DNA from: Geoalkalibacter halelectricus
GTDB taxonomy: Bacteria > Desulfobacterota > Desulfuromonadia > Desulfuromonadales > Geoalkalibacteraceae
Reading direction: 5' to 3'
Length of the DNA: 64,000 bases
NCBI RefSeq assembly: GCF_025263685.1
Contig: NZ_CP092109.1
Span: 2,481,001-2,545,000 of the forward strand
Below are positions 43,176-52,052 of this stretch, in pieces (position 1 is the first letter of the stretch; each line of letters begins with the position of its first letter). Made by a program: the position numbers and the translations under genes. The notes under the pieces were generated by a model. The model was given only the letters and a program-made list of their open reading frames with translations, did not search any database and had not been told where the DNA came from.

Positions 43176-44270
43176 ATGCTCAAACGAACCGCGCTTTATT
43201 CGGTGCATCGCGAGCTTGGTGCACGCATGGTGGAATTCGGCGGCTGGGAGATGCCGGTTCAGTACCGTGGCGTCATCGAGGAACATCTTGCGGTGCGCCA
43301 TGCCGCCGGGCTGTTCGATGTCTCCCATATGGGTGAGATCGAGGTCCAGGGCCGCGACGCCTTGGCGTTTTTGCAGGAATTGACCATTAACGACGTCGCG
43401 CGCCTCGCCAATGGGCAGGCTCAATACACCGCCATGTGTTACCCCGACGGTGGAGTGGTTGACGATTTGCTGCTCTATCGGTTTGACGCCGAGCACTACC
43501 TGCTGTGCGTCAACGCAGCCAATACCGAAAAAGACTTCGCCTGGATCGAGCAAGTTCTGGAAGACAGCCAACTTTCCGCGGTCACCTGCCGCAACGTCAG
43601 CGCCGATTTTGCCCAGCTTGCCTTGCAGGGGCCCGGTGCCGCACTCATCCTTTCACGCTTGACCGACACCGATCTGAGCCGCATCGCCGGCTACCACTTC
43701 TACGAAGGTCTGGTGGCTCAAGTGCCGACGCTTATCTCGCGAACCGGCTACACGGGTGAGGATGGGTTTGAACTCTACTCTCATCCCGAGTCGGCCGAAA
43801 CCCTTTGGAACCACCTGCTCGCCGCCGGCCGCGAGGATGGCCTGGTGCCGGTCGGTTTGGGTGCGCGCGACACCTTGCGGCTGGAAATGAAATATCCCCT
43901 CTACGGTCATGAGCTCAGCCCCGAGATCTCGCCCCTGGAAGCGGGCCTGGGTTGGATCACGCGCCTGGAAAAGTCCAGTTTCATCGGCCGACAGGCTCTG
44001 CTGCGGCAAAAAGAACAAGGAATCGCGCGCTGTCTGGTCGGGCTGCGGCTCACCGATGCGGGCGTGCCTCGCGCCGGTTATCCGGTCTATCACGGCGGGG
44101 AGCCCATCGGGATCGTGACCAGCGGGACGCTCTCCCCGAGTCTTCGCCAGGGCATTGCCATTGCTCTGGTGCGCAGCGATGTGCGCCGGCCCGGCACTTT
44201 GCTTGAAATCGGCATTCGCCGGCGCCGGGTGGCGGCGGAAATCGTTAAAACCCCCTTTGTCGCAAGGTAA
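43176..44270 (+). CDS. gcvT: Aminomethyltransferase, glycine cleavage T protein
   Basis: A 364-residue THF-binding protein: LKRTALYSVHRELGARMVEFGG, AVRHAAGLFDVSHMGEIEVQG, GYTGEDGFELYSHPE and YPVYHGGEPIGIVTSGTLSP are typical. It moves the aminomethyl group from lipoyl-GcvH to THF. ATG at 43176 after CGGAGGT; an in-frame start seven codons upstream lacks such a site. First of the gcvT-H-PA-PB run, allowing glycine breakdown or, in reverse, glycine synthesis from methylene-THF. Confidence 0.95.
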   Translation: MLKRTALYSVHRELGARMVEFGGWEMPVQYRGVIEEHLAVRHAAGLFDVSHMGEIEVQGRDALAFLQELTINDVARLANGQAQYTAMCYPDGGVVDDLLLYRFDAEHYLLCVNAANTEKDFAWIEQVLEDSQLSAVTCRNVSADFAQLALQGPGAALILSRLTDTDLSRIAGYHFYEGLVAQVPTLISRTGYTGEDGFELYSHPESAETLWNHLLAAGREDGLVPVGLGARDTLRLEMKYPLYGHELSPEISPLEAGLGWITRLEKSSFIGRQALLRQKEQGIARCLVGLRLTDAGVPRAGYPVYHGGEPIGIVTSGTLSPSLRQGIAIALVRSDVRRPGTLLEIGIRRRRVAAEIVKTPFVAR

Positions 44271-44363
44271 TTTAATTTTCCTGTGCGGGGCGGCAGGTGC
44301 CCTTCATGTCCCGCACGTACGGCGTTCTCGCCCTCATTTTTAATTATTTAAGGAGGCTGCAAC

Positions 44364-44747
44364 ATGGAATTCCCCGAGGATCTCAAGTACACCGAAGAGC
44401 ACGAATGGGTTCTGGTCGAGGATGAACTGGTGACCGTGGGCATCACGGATTTCGCTCAGGATTCCCTTGGAGACGTGGTGTTCGTCGAACTGCCGGAGGT
44501 CGGCGTCAAAGTCGAGGCGGGCAAGGCCTTCGGGGTGGTCGAATCGGTCAAGGCGGTGTCCGACATCTATTCGCCGGTGACCGGTGAGGTGGTGGAAGTC
44601 AACGAGGAACTGCCGGAAACACCGGAAATTCTCAACACCTCTCCTTACGAGGACGGCTGGATGGTCAAGATTCGCTTGAGCGACCCCGGTGAGCTTGACG
44701 AGTTGCTCGATGCGGAGAGCTACCGCGAGTTCATTGAGGAACTATAG
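44364..44747 (+). CDS. gcvH: Glycine cleavage H protein
   Basis: A 127-residue lipoyl carrier. Lys63 in [19 protein letters not shown] is the lipoylation site, and [20 protein letters not shown] opens the fold. It shuttles the aminomethyl group between P and T proteins. AAGGAGG lies 10 bp before the ATG. A GC-rich hairpin is in the 93 bp gap after gcvT but has no T-run. Confidence 0.96.
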   Translation: MEFPEDLKYTEEHEWVLVEDELVTVGITDFAQDSLGDVVFVELPEVGVKVEAGKAFGVVESVKAVSDIYSPVTGEVVEVNEELPETPEILNTSPYEDGWMVKIRLSDPGELDELLDAESYREFIEEL

Positions 44748-44831
44748 CCCGGCCGACACCTTGGCTTGGTGGGCCGCAGGGAGGCCGTTTGTTGGTGAAG
44801 TTGCGCGGATTTGATCCGCTGGAGATGGCTT

Positions 44832-46181
44832 ATGCGCTATATTCCGCACACCGAAGAGGATGTTCGGCACATGCTGGCGGCGATCGGGGCAGGTTCGGTC
44901 GAAGAGCTGTTTTGCGAAATTCCGTCCGCGGCGCGCCTTAAGCGGCCGCTGCAGTTGCCGGCGGCGCGCAGCGAATCCGAACTGCTCGCCGAGCTTGCCG
45001 AACTGGCGCTGCGCAACGCCACCGCCGAAACCCATCGCATGTTTCTCGGCGGCGGCGCCTACAACCACTTCATACCGGCGGCCGTCGATCACCTCATCTC
45101 GCGTAGCGAATTCTACACCGCCTACACACCCTATCAGCCCGAAATCAGTCAGGGAACCCTGCAGGCCATCTTCGAATTCCAGACCCTGATCTGCCAGTTG
45201 ACCGGCATGGATGTGGCCAACGCCTCCATGTACGACGGTGCTTCGGCCTGCGCCGAGGCAGTGCTGATGGCCGCCCGCGCCACCAAACGTGCGCGGGTGC
45301 TGCTGGCGCGCTCCCTGCACCCCGATTATCGGGCGACCGTGGCCACCTATTGCCGCTACCTTGACCTGGAATTGGTCGAGATCGATTTCGACGCCTCGGG
45401 TCGCACCGATCCGGATCGACTGCAAGCCGAACTCGATGAGCGCTGTGCCGCCCTGGTGCTCGGCTACCCCAATTTTTTCGGTGTCATCGAGGATCTGGGA
45501 ACTGCGGCGCGTCTTGCCTCCGGCCACGGGGCACGTCTCATCGCCGCCGTGCAGGAGCCTCTGGCGCTGGGGCTTTTAAAGCCCCCGGCGGAACTCGGCG
45601 CCGATATCGTGGTGGGCGAGGGGCAAAGTTTCGGCCTGCCCCTGGCCTTCGGCGGCCCCTATCTGGGCTTTTTCGCCGCGCGTTCCCAGGATCTGCGCAA
45701 CCTGCCGGGGCGCCTGGTGGGCGAGACCCTGGACGTCAACGGGCGGCGCGGCTTCGTTTTGACCCTGGCAACGCGCGAGCAGCACATCCGGCGAGAAAAA
45801 GCCACTTCCAACATCTGCTCCAACCAAGGACTGTGCGCCCTGGCCGCCACCATCTATCTCGCCCTGCTCGGTCGCCGCGGGTTGCGTGAAACGGCCGAGC
45901 ACAATCTGGCCAAGGCCGCCTATGCGCGCAAGCAGATTGCTGCCTTGTCCGGGTTTACCATTCCTTTTAGCGGGGAGGTTTTCAACGAGTTCGTGGTGGA
46001 GGGACCGAAAAAGGCCGCGGATGTGCTGCGTCGGGTGCAGGAGCAGGGCATTCTGGGCGGCATTCCCCTGGTGCGCTGGTATCCGGATATGCCCCAGCGC
46101 TTTCTAGTGTGCGTGACCGAGCAGAACCGGCGGGACGATATCGACGCGCTCTGCGCGGCCCTGGCCGGAGGTGCCCTATGA
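44832..46181 (+). CDS. gcvPA: Glycine dehydrogenase (decarboxylating) subunit 1
   Basis: A 449-residue alpha subunit of the split P protein: MRYIPHTEEDVRHMLAAIG, FLGGGAYNHFIPAAVDHL and the YTPYQPEISQGTLQAIFEFQ segment. With GcvPB it decarboxylates glycine. The ATG at 44832 follows GGAGATGGC. The stop overlaps the gcvPB start (ATGA at 46178), which keeps the two chains in balance. Confidence 0.95.
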   Translation: MRYIPHTEEDVRHMLAAIGAGSVEELFCEIPSAARLKRPLQLPAARSESELLAELAELALRNATAETHRMFLGGGAYNHFIPAAVDHLISRSEFYTAYTPYQPEISQGTLQAIFEFQTLICQLTGMDVANASMYDGASACAEAVLMAARATKRARVLLARSLHPDYRATVATYCRYLDLELVEIDFDASGRTDPDRLQAELDERCAALVLGYPNFFGVIEDLGTAARLASGHGARLIAAVQEPLALGLLKPPAELGADIVVGEGQSFGLPLAFGGPYLGFFAARSQDLRNLPGRLVGETLDVNGRRGFVLTLATREQHIRREKATSNICSNQGLCALAATIYLALLGRRGLRETAEHNLAKAAYARKQIAALSGFTIPFSGEVFNEFVVEGPKKAADVLRRVQEQGILGGIPLVRWYPDMPQRFLVCVTEQNRRDDIDALCAALAGGAL

Positions 46182-47659
46182 CCCAGGTTGGAACCAGCGG
46201 CTTGCAGCTCAACGAAAAGCTGTTGTTCGAGCACTCGGACAAGGGGCGCAAGGGCTATAGCCTGCCCGCTCTGGACGTGCCGGCCGCGCAATTGCCCGCC
46301 GAATTGGTGCGCACGGACATCCGCGGCTTCCCCGAACTCTCGGAGCTTGACGTGGTGCGCCACTTCACCCGCCTCTCCACCTGGAATTACGGCGTCGACT
46401 CCGGGTTCTACCCCCTGGGCAGCTGCACCATGAAATACAACCCCAAGGTCAACGAGGTGGCCTGTCGTCTGCCGGGATTCGCCGGACTGCATCCCCATGC
46501 CCCCGAGGATCTGAGTCAGGGGGCGCTGGAACTCATGTATCAGTTGCAGCAGGATCTGGCCGAAACTTCCGGCCTTCCCGCGGTTACCCTGCAGCCCGGC
46601 GCCGGCGCCCATGGCGAGTTGGCCGGCATGCTCATGATTCGCGCCTGGCACGAAGCACGCGGCAGCCGCCGCGGCAAAGTCCTGATTCCCGATACCGCCC
46701 ACGGCACCAATCCGGCCACGGCGGCCCTGTGCGGCTATCAGGTGATCCCGGTGTCCAGCGAAGGGGTGCTGCGCGCCGCGGCGGTGGCGGAATTGATGGA
46801 TGAGGACGTTGCCGCCTTGATGATCACCAATCCCAACACCCTTGGGTTGTTCGAGAGCGAGATCACTGAAATCTGCCGCATCGTGCATGAACGCGGCGGC
46901 CTGGTCTATTGCGATGGCGCCAACCTCAACGCCCTGATGGGGATTTCGCGCCCCGGAGACCTGGGCATCGACGTCATGCACTTCAACCTGCACAAGACCT
47001 TCGCCACGCCCCACGGTGGTGGGGGACCCGGGGCCGGGCCGGTGGGGGTTACGGCCGAGCTTGCGCCGTTTCTGCCGGTGCCGGTCGTGGTGCGCGACGA
47101 AGAAGGGATTCGCCTGGATTTCGAGCGGCCCCAAAGCATCGGGACGCTCAAAGGCTTTTATGGGCATTTCGGGGTGCTGGTTCGGGCCTTTGCCTATATT
47201 CGCAGCTTAGGGCCGGACGGGCTGCGCAAGGCTACGGAAATGGCGGTGCTCAACGCCAATTACCTGCGCGCGCGTCTCGAGGAAACCTACCATTTGCCCT
47301 ACAAGGCGCGCTCCCTGCACGAAGTCGTGTTCAGCGACCGCAAGCTCGCGGGCGGATGCCGGACCCTGGATCTGGCCAAGCGCCTGATCGACTACGGCTT
47401 TCATCCGCCGACCATTTATTTTCCCCTGGTGGTGGCCGGGGCCATCATGATCGAGCCGACCGAGAGTGAAAGCCTTGAATCCATCGATGAGTTTTGCGAG
47501 GCCATGCTTGCCATCGCGCGGGAAGCCGAAACGCAGCCCGAGTTGCTCAAGGAGGCGCCGCGGCGCACGCGGGTCGGCCGCCTCGATGAGACGCGTGCCG
47601 CGCGCCGGCCGCGCCTGCGCTGGGATGGCGGTGGGCAAGTAGGGGAAGGGCAGGAGTAG
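46178..47659 (+). CDS. gcvPB: Glycine dehydrogenase (decarboxylating) subunit 2
   Basis: A 493-residue beta subunit that carries the PLP site: catalytic Lys in HFNLHKTFATPHGGGGPG. Also seen are YPLGSCTMKYNPKVNE and HGTNPATAALCGY. It ends the C1/glycine cluster, 9 bp before the convergent TonB-like gene. The L protein (dihydrolipoamide dehydrogenase) and lipoate-attachment genes are not in the window. Confidence 0.95.
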   Translation: MTQVGTSGLQLNEKLLFEHSDKGRKGYSLPALDVPAAQLPAELVRTDIRGFPELSELDVVRHFTRLSTWNYGVDSGFYPLGSCTMKYNPKVNEVACRLPGFAGLHPHAPEDLSQGALELMYQLQQDLAETSGLPAVTLQPGAGAHGELAGMLMIRAWHEARGSRRGKVLIPDTAHGTNPATAALCGYQVIPVSSEGVLRAAAVAELMDEDVAALMITNPNTLGLFESEITEICRIVHERGGLVYCDGANLNALMGISRPGDLGIDVMHFNLHKTFATPHGGGGPGAGPVGVTAELAPFLPVPVVVRDEEGIRLDFERPQSIGTLKGFYGHFGVLVRAFAYIRSLGPDGLRKATEMAVLNANYLRARLEETYHLPYKARSLHEVVFSDRKLAGGCRTLDLAKRLIDYGFHPPTIYFPLVVAGAIMIEPTESESLESIDEFCEAMLAIAREAETQPELLKEAPRRTRVGRLDETRAARRPRLRWDGGGQVGEGQE

Positions 47660-47667
47660 GTTTCTGC

Positions 47668-48597
47668 TTAGCCGCCGCCGAAAATGAAGGTGCGGCCGAT
47701 CCGGTATTGGAAAAAGGCGAAGATGGTGAGAGACTCCTCCTCATAGGCGCGCGGCAGCGGGCCGTAGGAGGCCCCGCGCCACACGGCGCGCACCGCCTCC
47801 TGATCGAGGGCGGTGGAACCGGAACTCTCCATGACCTGAACGCTCGCCACGCTGCCGTCGCGATTGACCGTGATTTTGAGCAGGCTGGTGCCTTCCTCGC
47901 CGCGTTCGGCGGCTTGGCGCGGATAGTTCCAGACGCCGTAGATGTTGTTGCGGAACCGCTGGAAGAAGGAAATCAGGATATCCTTCTCCATGTCCAGCCA
48001 GACCGCGTCGCCTCGTTCGACCTCGGCCCGGTATTTACTGCGCAACTGTCTCTCCAGGCGACTTTCGGTGGCTTGCGGCAGTTGCAGCAGATCCTTGAGG
48101 TCGGGCAAGGGCCGATCCGAGGGGGGGGTAAGGGCAGGGGGCTCGGGCAGCGCGGCGACCTGAGGCGCCGGGGCCTGTTCCACGGGCTGACTGACCGTCG
48201 GCGGTTGCACGGCTGTGGGCGGTGTCTGCTCTTGTGGGCGCGGGCGTGGCTCGGGGCGCGGTTGCGGCTGTGGGGCCGGTCGCGGCGCGGTGACCGCGGG
48301 CTGGGAATCTTCGGTGTCCTCGCCGGGTGGTGCGGTTTCGCGCACCACGACCTGGTCCTGGGGGCCCAGGCGTTTGGCGGGTTCCTCGCGAGGCCTTTCC
48401 AGTTCCTGAAGCACGGGGGCATCAAGTTCGCGCGGCCGCGGCTGCGGCGGCCGCACTTCGACAAAGACCGGGTCTTCGCGCTGGGGGGCGGGGCGAGGGG
48501 CGGTCTGCGGAACCAGCAGCATCAGCAGCAGGTGGATAAACAAAGACAGGGGGATGAACCACCAAAGGATGGAGTCCTGTCGCGGATGAAAACTCAT
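47668..48597 (-). CDS. TonB-family energy transducer
   Basis: A 309-residue protein with one N-terminal membrane helix (WWFIPLSLFIHLLLMLLV), a long Pro-rich periplasmic spacer (about 33-165) and a C-terminal TonB domain (YGVWNYPRQAAERGEEG, SLLKITVNRDGSVASVQVM, ALDQEAVRAVW). TonB links inner-membrane ion flow to outer-membrane uptake. No exbB, exbD or receptor gene is adjacent, so it may be a stand-alone or specialised copy. Start ATG at 48597 is chosen over one four codons upstream; neither has a strong ribosome site. Confidence 0.86.
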   Translation of the reverse strand: MSFHPRQDSILWWFIPLSLFIHLLLMLLVPQTAPRPAPQREDPVFVEVRPPQPRPRELDAPVLQELERPREEPAKRLGPQDQVVVRETAPPGEDTEDSQPAVTAPRPAPQPQPRPEPRPRPQEQTPPTAVQPPTVSQPVEQAPAPQVAALPEPPALTPPSDRPLPDLKDLLQLPQATESRLERQLRSKYRAEVERGDAVWLDMEKDILISFFQRFRNNIYGVWNYPRQAAERGEEGTSLLKITVNRDGSVASVQVMESSGSTALDQEAVRAVWRGASYGPLPRAYEEESLTIFAFFQYRIGRTFIFGGG

Positions 48598-48702
48598 AAG
48601 GTTGCACAACTCGTTGCTGGAAAAGACATCGTGGCCGATTATACCTGAATCACCCGCCGAGGTGCCAGTAGCCGGGGCAAAAAAAATCGGCCGGGAAAGA
48701 GG

Positions 48703-48731
48703 TTGACCGCCCCTGGGTCATCAGGTATAAA
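48703..48731 (+). promoter_or_regulatory. Promoter of pta
   Basis: TTGACC (48703-48708), 17 bp spacer, TATAAA (48726-48731), about 45 bp before the pta start. A strong sigma-70-type match for a central metabolic gene. Confidence 0.7.
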
Positions 48732-48776
48732 AACAGGCGTTGAATTAAAACCATGTTTTGAAAGAGGAGGTTTTCC

Positions 48777-49778
48777 ATGCATTTGGTAGATCAGATCAAA
48801 AGCAAGGCGCGGACCAATCAACAGACCGTGGTGCTGCCCGAAGGCTACGATGACCGCATGATCGAAGCCGCCGGTCGTATTGTCGCCGATCATCTCGCCA
48901 AGGTTGTGCTGCTCGGCGATCCGGATGCGCTCAAAGCCAAAGCCAAGGAACTGGGGTGCTCCTTGGACGCCGTGACCCTCGTCGATCCGGCCCGGGCCGA
49001 AAAGCTCGACGCTTATGTCGCTGAATTGGTTGAATTGCGCAAGAAAAAGGGGTTGACCGCCGATGAGGCGCGCAAACTGCTCACCGCTCAGGATAATCTC
49101 TACTTCGCCTCGATGATGGTGCGCACCGGTGATGCCGGCGGCGCCGTCGCCGGAGCCTCCAATACCACTGGCGACGTGTTGCGCGCCGCTTTTCAGGTGG
49201 TTGGAACCGCTCCGGGGATGAAGACTGTCTCCTCGGTTTTCCTCATGATCACCAAGACGCCCGACTTCGGCGAAAACGGCATCCTGCTCTTTGCCGATTG
49301 TGCCGTGAACCCCAACCCCGACGCGCAGGCGCTGGCGGAAATCGCCGTGGCCACGGCACGCAGTTGTAAAAGCTTTCTCGGCGTGGACGCGCGCGTGGGG
49401 ATGCTGTCCTTTTCCACCAAGGGCAGCGCCCAGCACGAGGACGTCGACAAAGTGCTCAAGGCTTTGGAGATCGCCAAGGGTCTCGATCCCAACCTGCAAA
49501 TCGACGGCGAGCTGCAGGCCGATGCCGCTCTCTTGCCCAAGGTCGGCCAGAAAAAGGCCCCCGGCTCCCCGGTGGCCGGCAAGGCCAACACCCTGATCTT
49601 CCCTGACCTCGATGCCGGCAACATCGGCTACAAACTGGTTGAGCGCCTGGCCGGCGCCGAAGCCGTCGGCCCCATCATTCAGGGTCTGGCCAAGCCCATC
49701 AATGATCTTTCACGCGGTTGTTCGGTGGATGACATCGTCAATGTCGCGGCCATCACCGCGGTACAGGCGCAAGGATGA
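48777..49778 (+). CDS. pta: Phosphate acetyltransferase
   Basis: A 333-residue short-form enzyme converting acetyl-CoA and phosphate to acetyl phosphate and CoA, without the regulatory N-terminal DRTGG domain. Marks are [38 protein letters not shown] and the C-terminal [19 protein letters not shown]. Its own near-consensus promoter and GAGGAGG before the ATG suggest high expression. It pairs in function with ackA, which lies just beyond but on the other strand. Confidence 0.95.
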   Translation: MHLVDQIKSKARTNQQTVVLPEGYDDRMIEAAGRIVADHLAKVVLLGDPDALKAKAKELGCSLDAVTLVDPARAEKLDAYVAELVELRKKKGLTADEARKLLTAQDNLYFASMMVRTGDAGGAVAGASNTTGDVLRAAFQVVGTAPGMKTVSSVFLMITKTPDFGENGILLFADCAVNPNPDAQALAEIAVATARSCKSFLGVDARVGMLSFSTKGSAQHEDVDKVLKALEIAKGLDPNLQIDGELQADAALLPKVGQKKAPGSPVAGKANTLIFPDLDAGNIGYKLVERLAGAEAVGPIIQGLAKPINDLSRGCSVDDIVNVAAITAVQAQG

Positions 49779-49819
49779 GAAACGCTGATCAGAGCTGATT
49801 GTTGATCTTCGCGAAAGAG

Positions 49820-49854
49820 AAAAAGGCCGGCGGGATTTCCCTGCCGGCCTTTTT
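49820..49854. terminator. Two-way intrinsic terminator between pta and ackA
   Basis: AAAAAGGCCGGC (49820-49831) pairs perfectly with GCCGGCCTTTTT (49843-49854) around an 11 nt loop. A and T runs on the two sides let it stop transcripts from both convergent genes. Confidence 0.88.
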
Positions 49855-49878
49855 CTTGAGTGAAGGGGCTGAGTTGGT

Positions 49879-51144
49879 TTATTTGCGTTGAAATTCGCGA
49901 CTGGAGAAGGAGTAGCGGAACTTCATATGGTCGGTATAGGTGCCCTCGAGAATTCCGACCACGTCCTCGGTGAATACCAGTTCCTCATCGGTGGGGATGA
50001 CGAACACCTTGACCTTGGAATCGGGGGTGGAGATGACATTCTCCGATTTGCGCGTCATGGTGTTCCTGTTCTTTTCACGATCGAGGATGATACCCATGAA
50101 TTCGAGGCCTTCCAGGGCCTTTTCGCGAATCTGCCAGCCCATCTCGCCAACCCCGGCGGTGAACACCACGGCGTCGATGCCGCCGATGGCCGCAGCGTAA
50201 CTGCCAATATACTTCTTCAGGCGATAGGCTTCGATGTCCAGGGCCAGGGCACAGCGCTCGTCGCCGGCGGCCGCACTCTCGAGGACATCGCGGCGATCGG
50301 TAAATTGCCCCGTGATGCCCAAAATTCCGGATTTTTTGTTAAGAATCGAGTCGAGTTCCTTCGGCGAGAGATTTTCCTGCTGCTGAAGAAACATGGGGAT
50401 GGCCGGGTCGATGTCGCCGCAGCGCGTGCCCATGACCGCACCCTCCAACGGGGTCAGGCCCATGGAGGTGTCGACCGAGACGCCGCCCTTGATGGCCGAA
50501 TGGGACACGCCGTTGCCGATATGCATGGTGATGATGTTGCAGTCCTTGGGATCCTTGCCGAGCATGACCGCCGCGCGCTTGGAGACATAGAGATGGCTGG
50601 TGCCGTGGAAACCGTAGCGGCGCACCCCGTATTTCTCATACCACTCATAGGGCAGCGGATAGGTGTAGGCATGGCGCGGCATGGTCTGGTGGAAAGCCGT
50701 GTCGAAGATAGCGACATGGGGAACGTCGGGCAGGACCGCGCGCGCGGCCTCGATGCCGGAAATATTGGGGGGATTGTGCAGAGGAGCGAGGTGCTGAACG
50801 GCCTTGATGGCGTCGAGCACGTTGTCGTCGATCATGACCGAACGGGTGAATTGTTCGCCGCCGTGCACCACGCGGTGGCCGACGGCGGAGATCTGCTTGA
50901 TTTCCTTGACCACCCCGTGCTCGGCGTCGGTCAGGATTTTAATGATGAGATGTATGGCCACCTGATGATCGGGGCATTCATATTCCTCACGATAGGTTTC
51001 GCGTCCGGGAACCTCGTGGATGATGAACGAGTCGCCGATGGTGACGCGCTCGACCATGCCCTTGGCGATGACTTCCTTTTTCTTCCAGTCGAAGAGTTGG
51101 TACTTTACCGATGAGCTGCCGCAATTGAGAGCCAGAATGTCCAT
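49879..51144 (-). CDS. ackA: Acetate kinase
   Basis: A 421-residue ASKHA kinase: LALNCGSSSVKYQLFD at the N-terminus, GHRVVHGGEQFT, HNPPNISGIEAA, FDTAFHQTMP and FHGTSHLYV. It exchanges phosphate between acetyl phosphate and ADP, making ATP from acetate end-products or starting acetate uptake. The ATG at 51144 follows GAGGAGGATTTC. Convergent with pta rather than in the usual ackA-pta operon, so the two must be controlled separately. Confidence 0.95.
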   Translation of the reverse strand: MDILALNCGSSSVKYQLFDWKKKEVIAKGMVERVTIGDSFIIHEVPGRETYREEYECPDHQVAIHLIIKILTDAEHGVVKEIKQISAVGHRVVHGGEQFTRSVMIDDNVLDAIKAVQHLAPLHNPPNISGIEAARAVLPDVPHVAIFDTAFHQTMPRHAYTYPLPYEWYEKYGVRRYGFHGTSHLYVSKRAAVMLGKDPKDCNIITMHIGNGVSHSAIKGGVSVDTSMGLTPLEGAVMGTRCGDIDPAIPMFLQQQENLSPKELDSILNKKSGILGITGQFTDRRDVLESAAAGDERCALALDIEAYRLKKYIGSYAAAIGGIDAVVFTAGVGEMGWQIREKALEGLEFMGIILDREKNRNTMTRKSENVISTPDSKVKVFVIPTDEELVFTEDVVGILEGTYTDHMKFRYSFSSREFQRK

Positions 51145-51432
51145 GAAATCCTCCTCGGAGTGAGAGCGTCCCCGAATTTCCACCTAGACAAAACGGTGTT
51201 CGTTAAGGCGACCACCGATTCCCCATTGTCCGTGCGAATAACCTGGGGATGTAGTTAAACATACAGAATTATACCGAAAAAAGACGTTATAAAAGATATA
51301 TTAAGGGGTGGGGGATTGCAAGGAATTTCCTGGGTCGGCCGACCCTGTGAATCCGATGGGTTTTGGGGTAGACAGCAAGGCGCGTCTTGTTGTAAAGTCC
51401 CAAATAAAATAAATCAATAGGAGGAGATACCC

Positions 51433-51603
51433 ATGGCCTACACGATTAACGAAGAATGCATCAATTGCGGTGCCTGCGATCCGACCTGCCCCGTTGACGC
51501 CATCAGCGAGCAGGGCGACGCGCGCGTCATCGACGCCGCGACCTGCACCGATTGCGGTGCCTGCGTCGACAGCTGCCCGGTTGACGCCATCCATCCTGCC
51601 TAA
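51433..51603 (+). CDS. Ferredoxin, 2[4Fe-4S] bacterial type
   Basis: A 56-residue low-potential electron carrier. Two clusters are bound by CINCGACDPTCP (residues 9-20) and CTDCGACVDSCP, each with the usual CxxCxxCxxxCP spacing, repeated as two halves (VDAI follows each). AGGAGATACCC precedes the ATG. Short AT-rich upstream DNA suits a strong promoter, but no clear hexamers were fixed. Confidence 0.95.
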   Translation: MAYTINEECINCGACDPTCPVDAISEQGDARVIDAATCTDCGACVDSCPVDAIHPA

Positions 51604-51735
51604 TCAGGTTGGAAGAATGATTTGAGGAGGGGGTGGCCGAGGCTGCCCCCTCCTCGTTTTCACACCTGCGTTATCCCATCATCTCATACGACTTCCAGCA
51701 GCCTTCGCCACGGCGGAAGCAAGAGGGCCGATAAT

Positions 51736-51939
51736 ATGTTCGGACTGGGCACAACGGAACTCATTATCATCCTGGTTTTGGTGCTTATTATTTTTGGCGC
51801 CGGGAGGCTTCCCGACATCGGCAATGCGCTGGGTCGCGGAATCCGCAATTTCAAAAAGGCGGTGGAGTCCAACGACGAAATCGACATCACGCCCAAGGAT
51901 GACGACAAATCCGCGGACAAAAAGAACGAGGAAAAATAA
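51736..51939 (+). CDS. tatA: TatA/TatE twin-arginine translocase subunit
   Basis: A 67-residue protein with one N-terminal membrane helix ([20 protein letters not shown]), the [20 protein letters not shown] hinge and amphipathic helix, and an acidic-basic tail. It forms the pore for folded Tat substrates; the Rieske protein encoded at 56044 has a twin-arginine start. An upstream frame from 51622 lacks sense and ribosome site, so the ATG at 51736 is chosen. tatC is not near. Confidence 0.93.
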   Translation: MFGLGTTELIIILVLVLIIFGAGRLPDIGNALGRGIRNFKKAVESNDEIDITPKDDDKSADKKNEEK

Positions 51940-51977
51940 CCGGACCGATTGTTCTTCGGCGCCTGGAATCAAAAATC

Positions 51978-52020
51978 GCGAAAAGAGCCGCCTCCCCTCG
52001 GGGAGTGCGGCTCTTTTCGC
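51978..52020. terminator. Intrinsic terminator after tatA
   Basis: GCGAAAAGAGCCGC (51978-51991) pairs perfectly over 14 bp with 52007-52020. The AAAA/TTTT parts of the stem allow some two-way action, also serving the convergent gene ending at 52053. Confidence 0.78.
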
Positions 52021-52052
52021 GTTCTTGGCCTTAAGTCAAATTCAGAGAAGCT

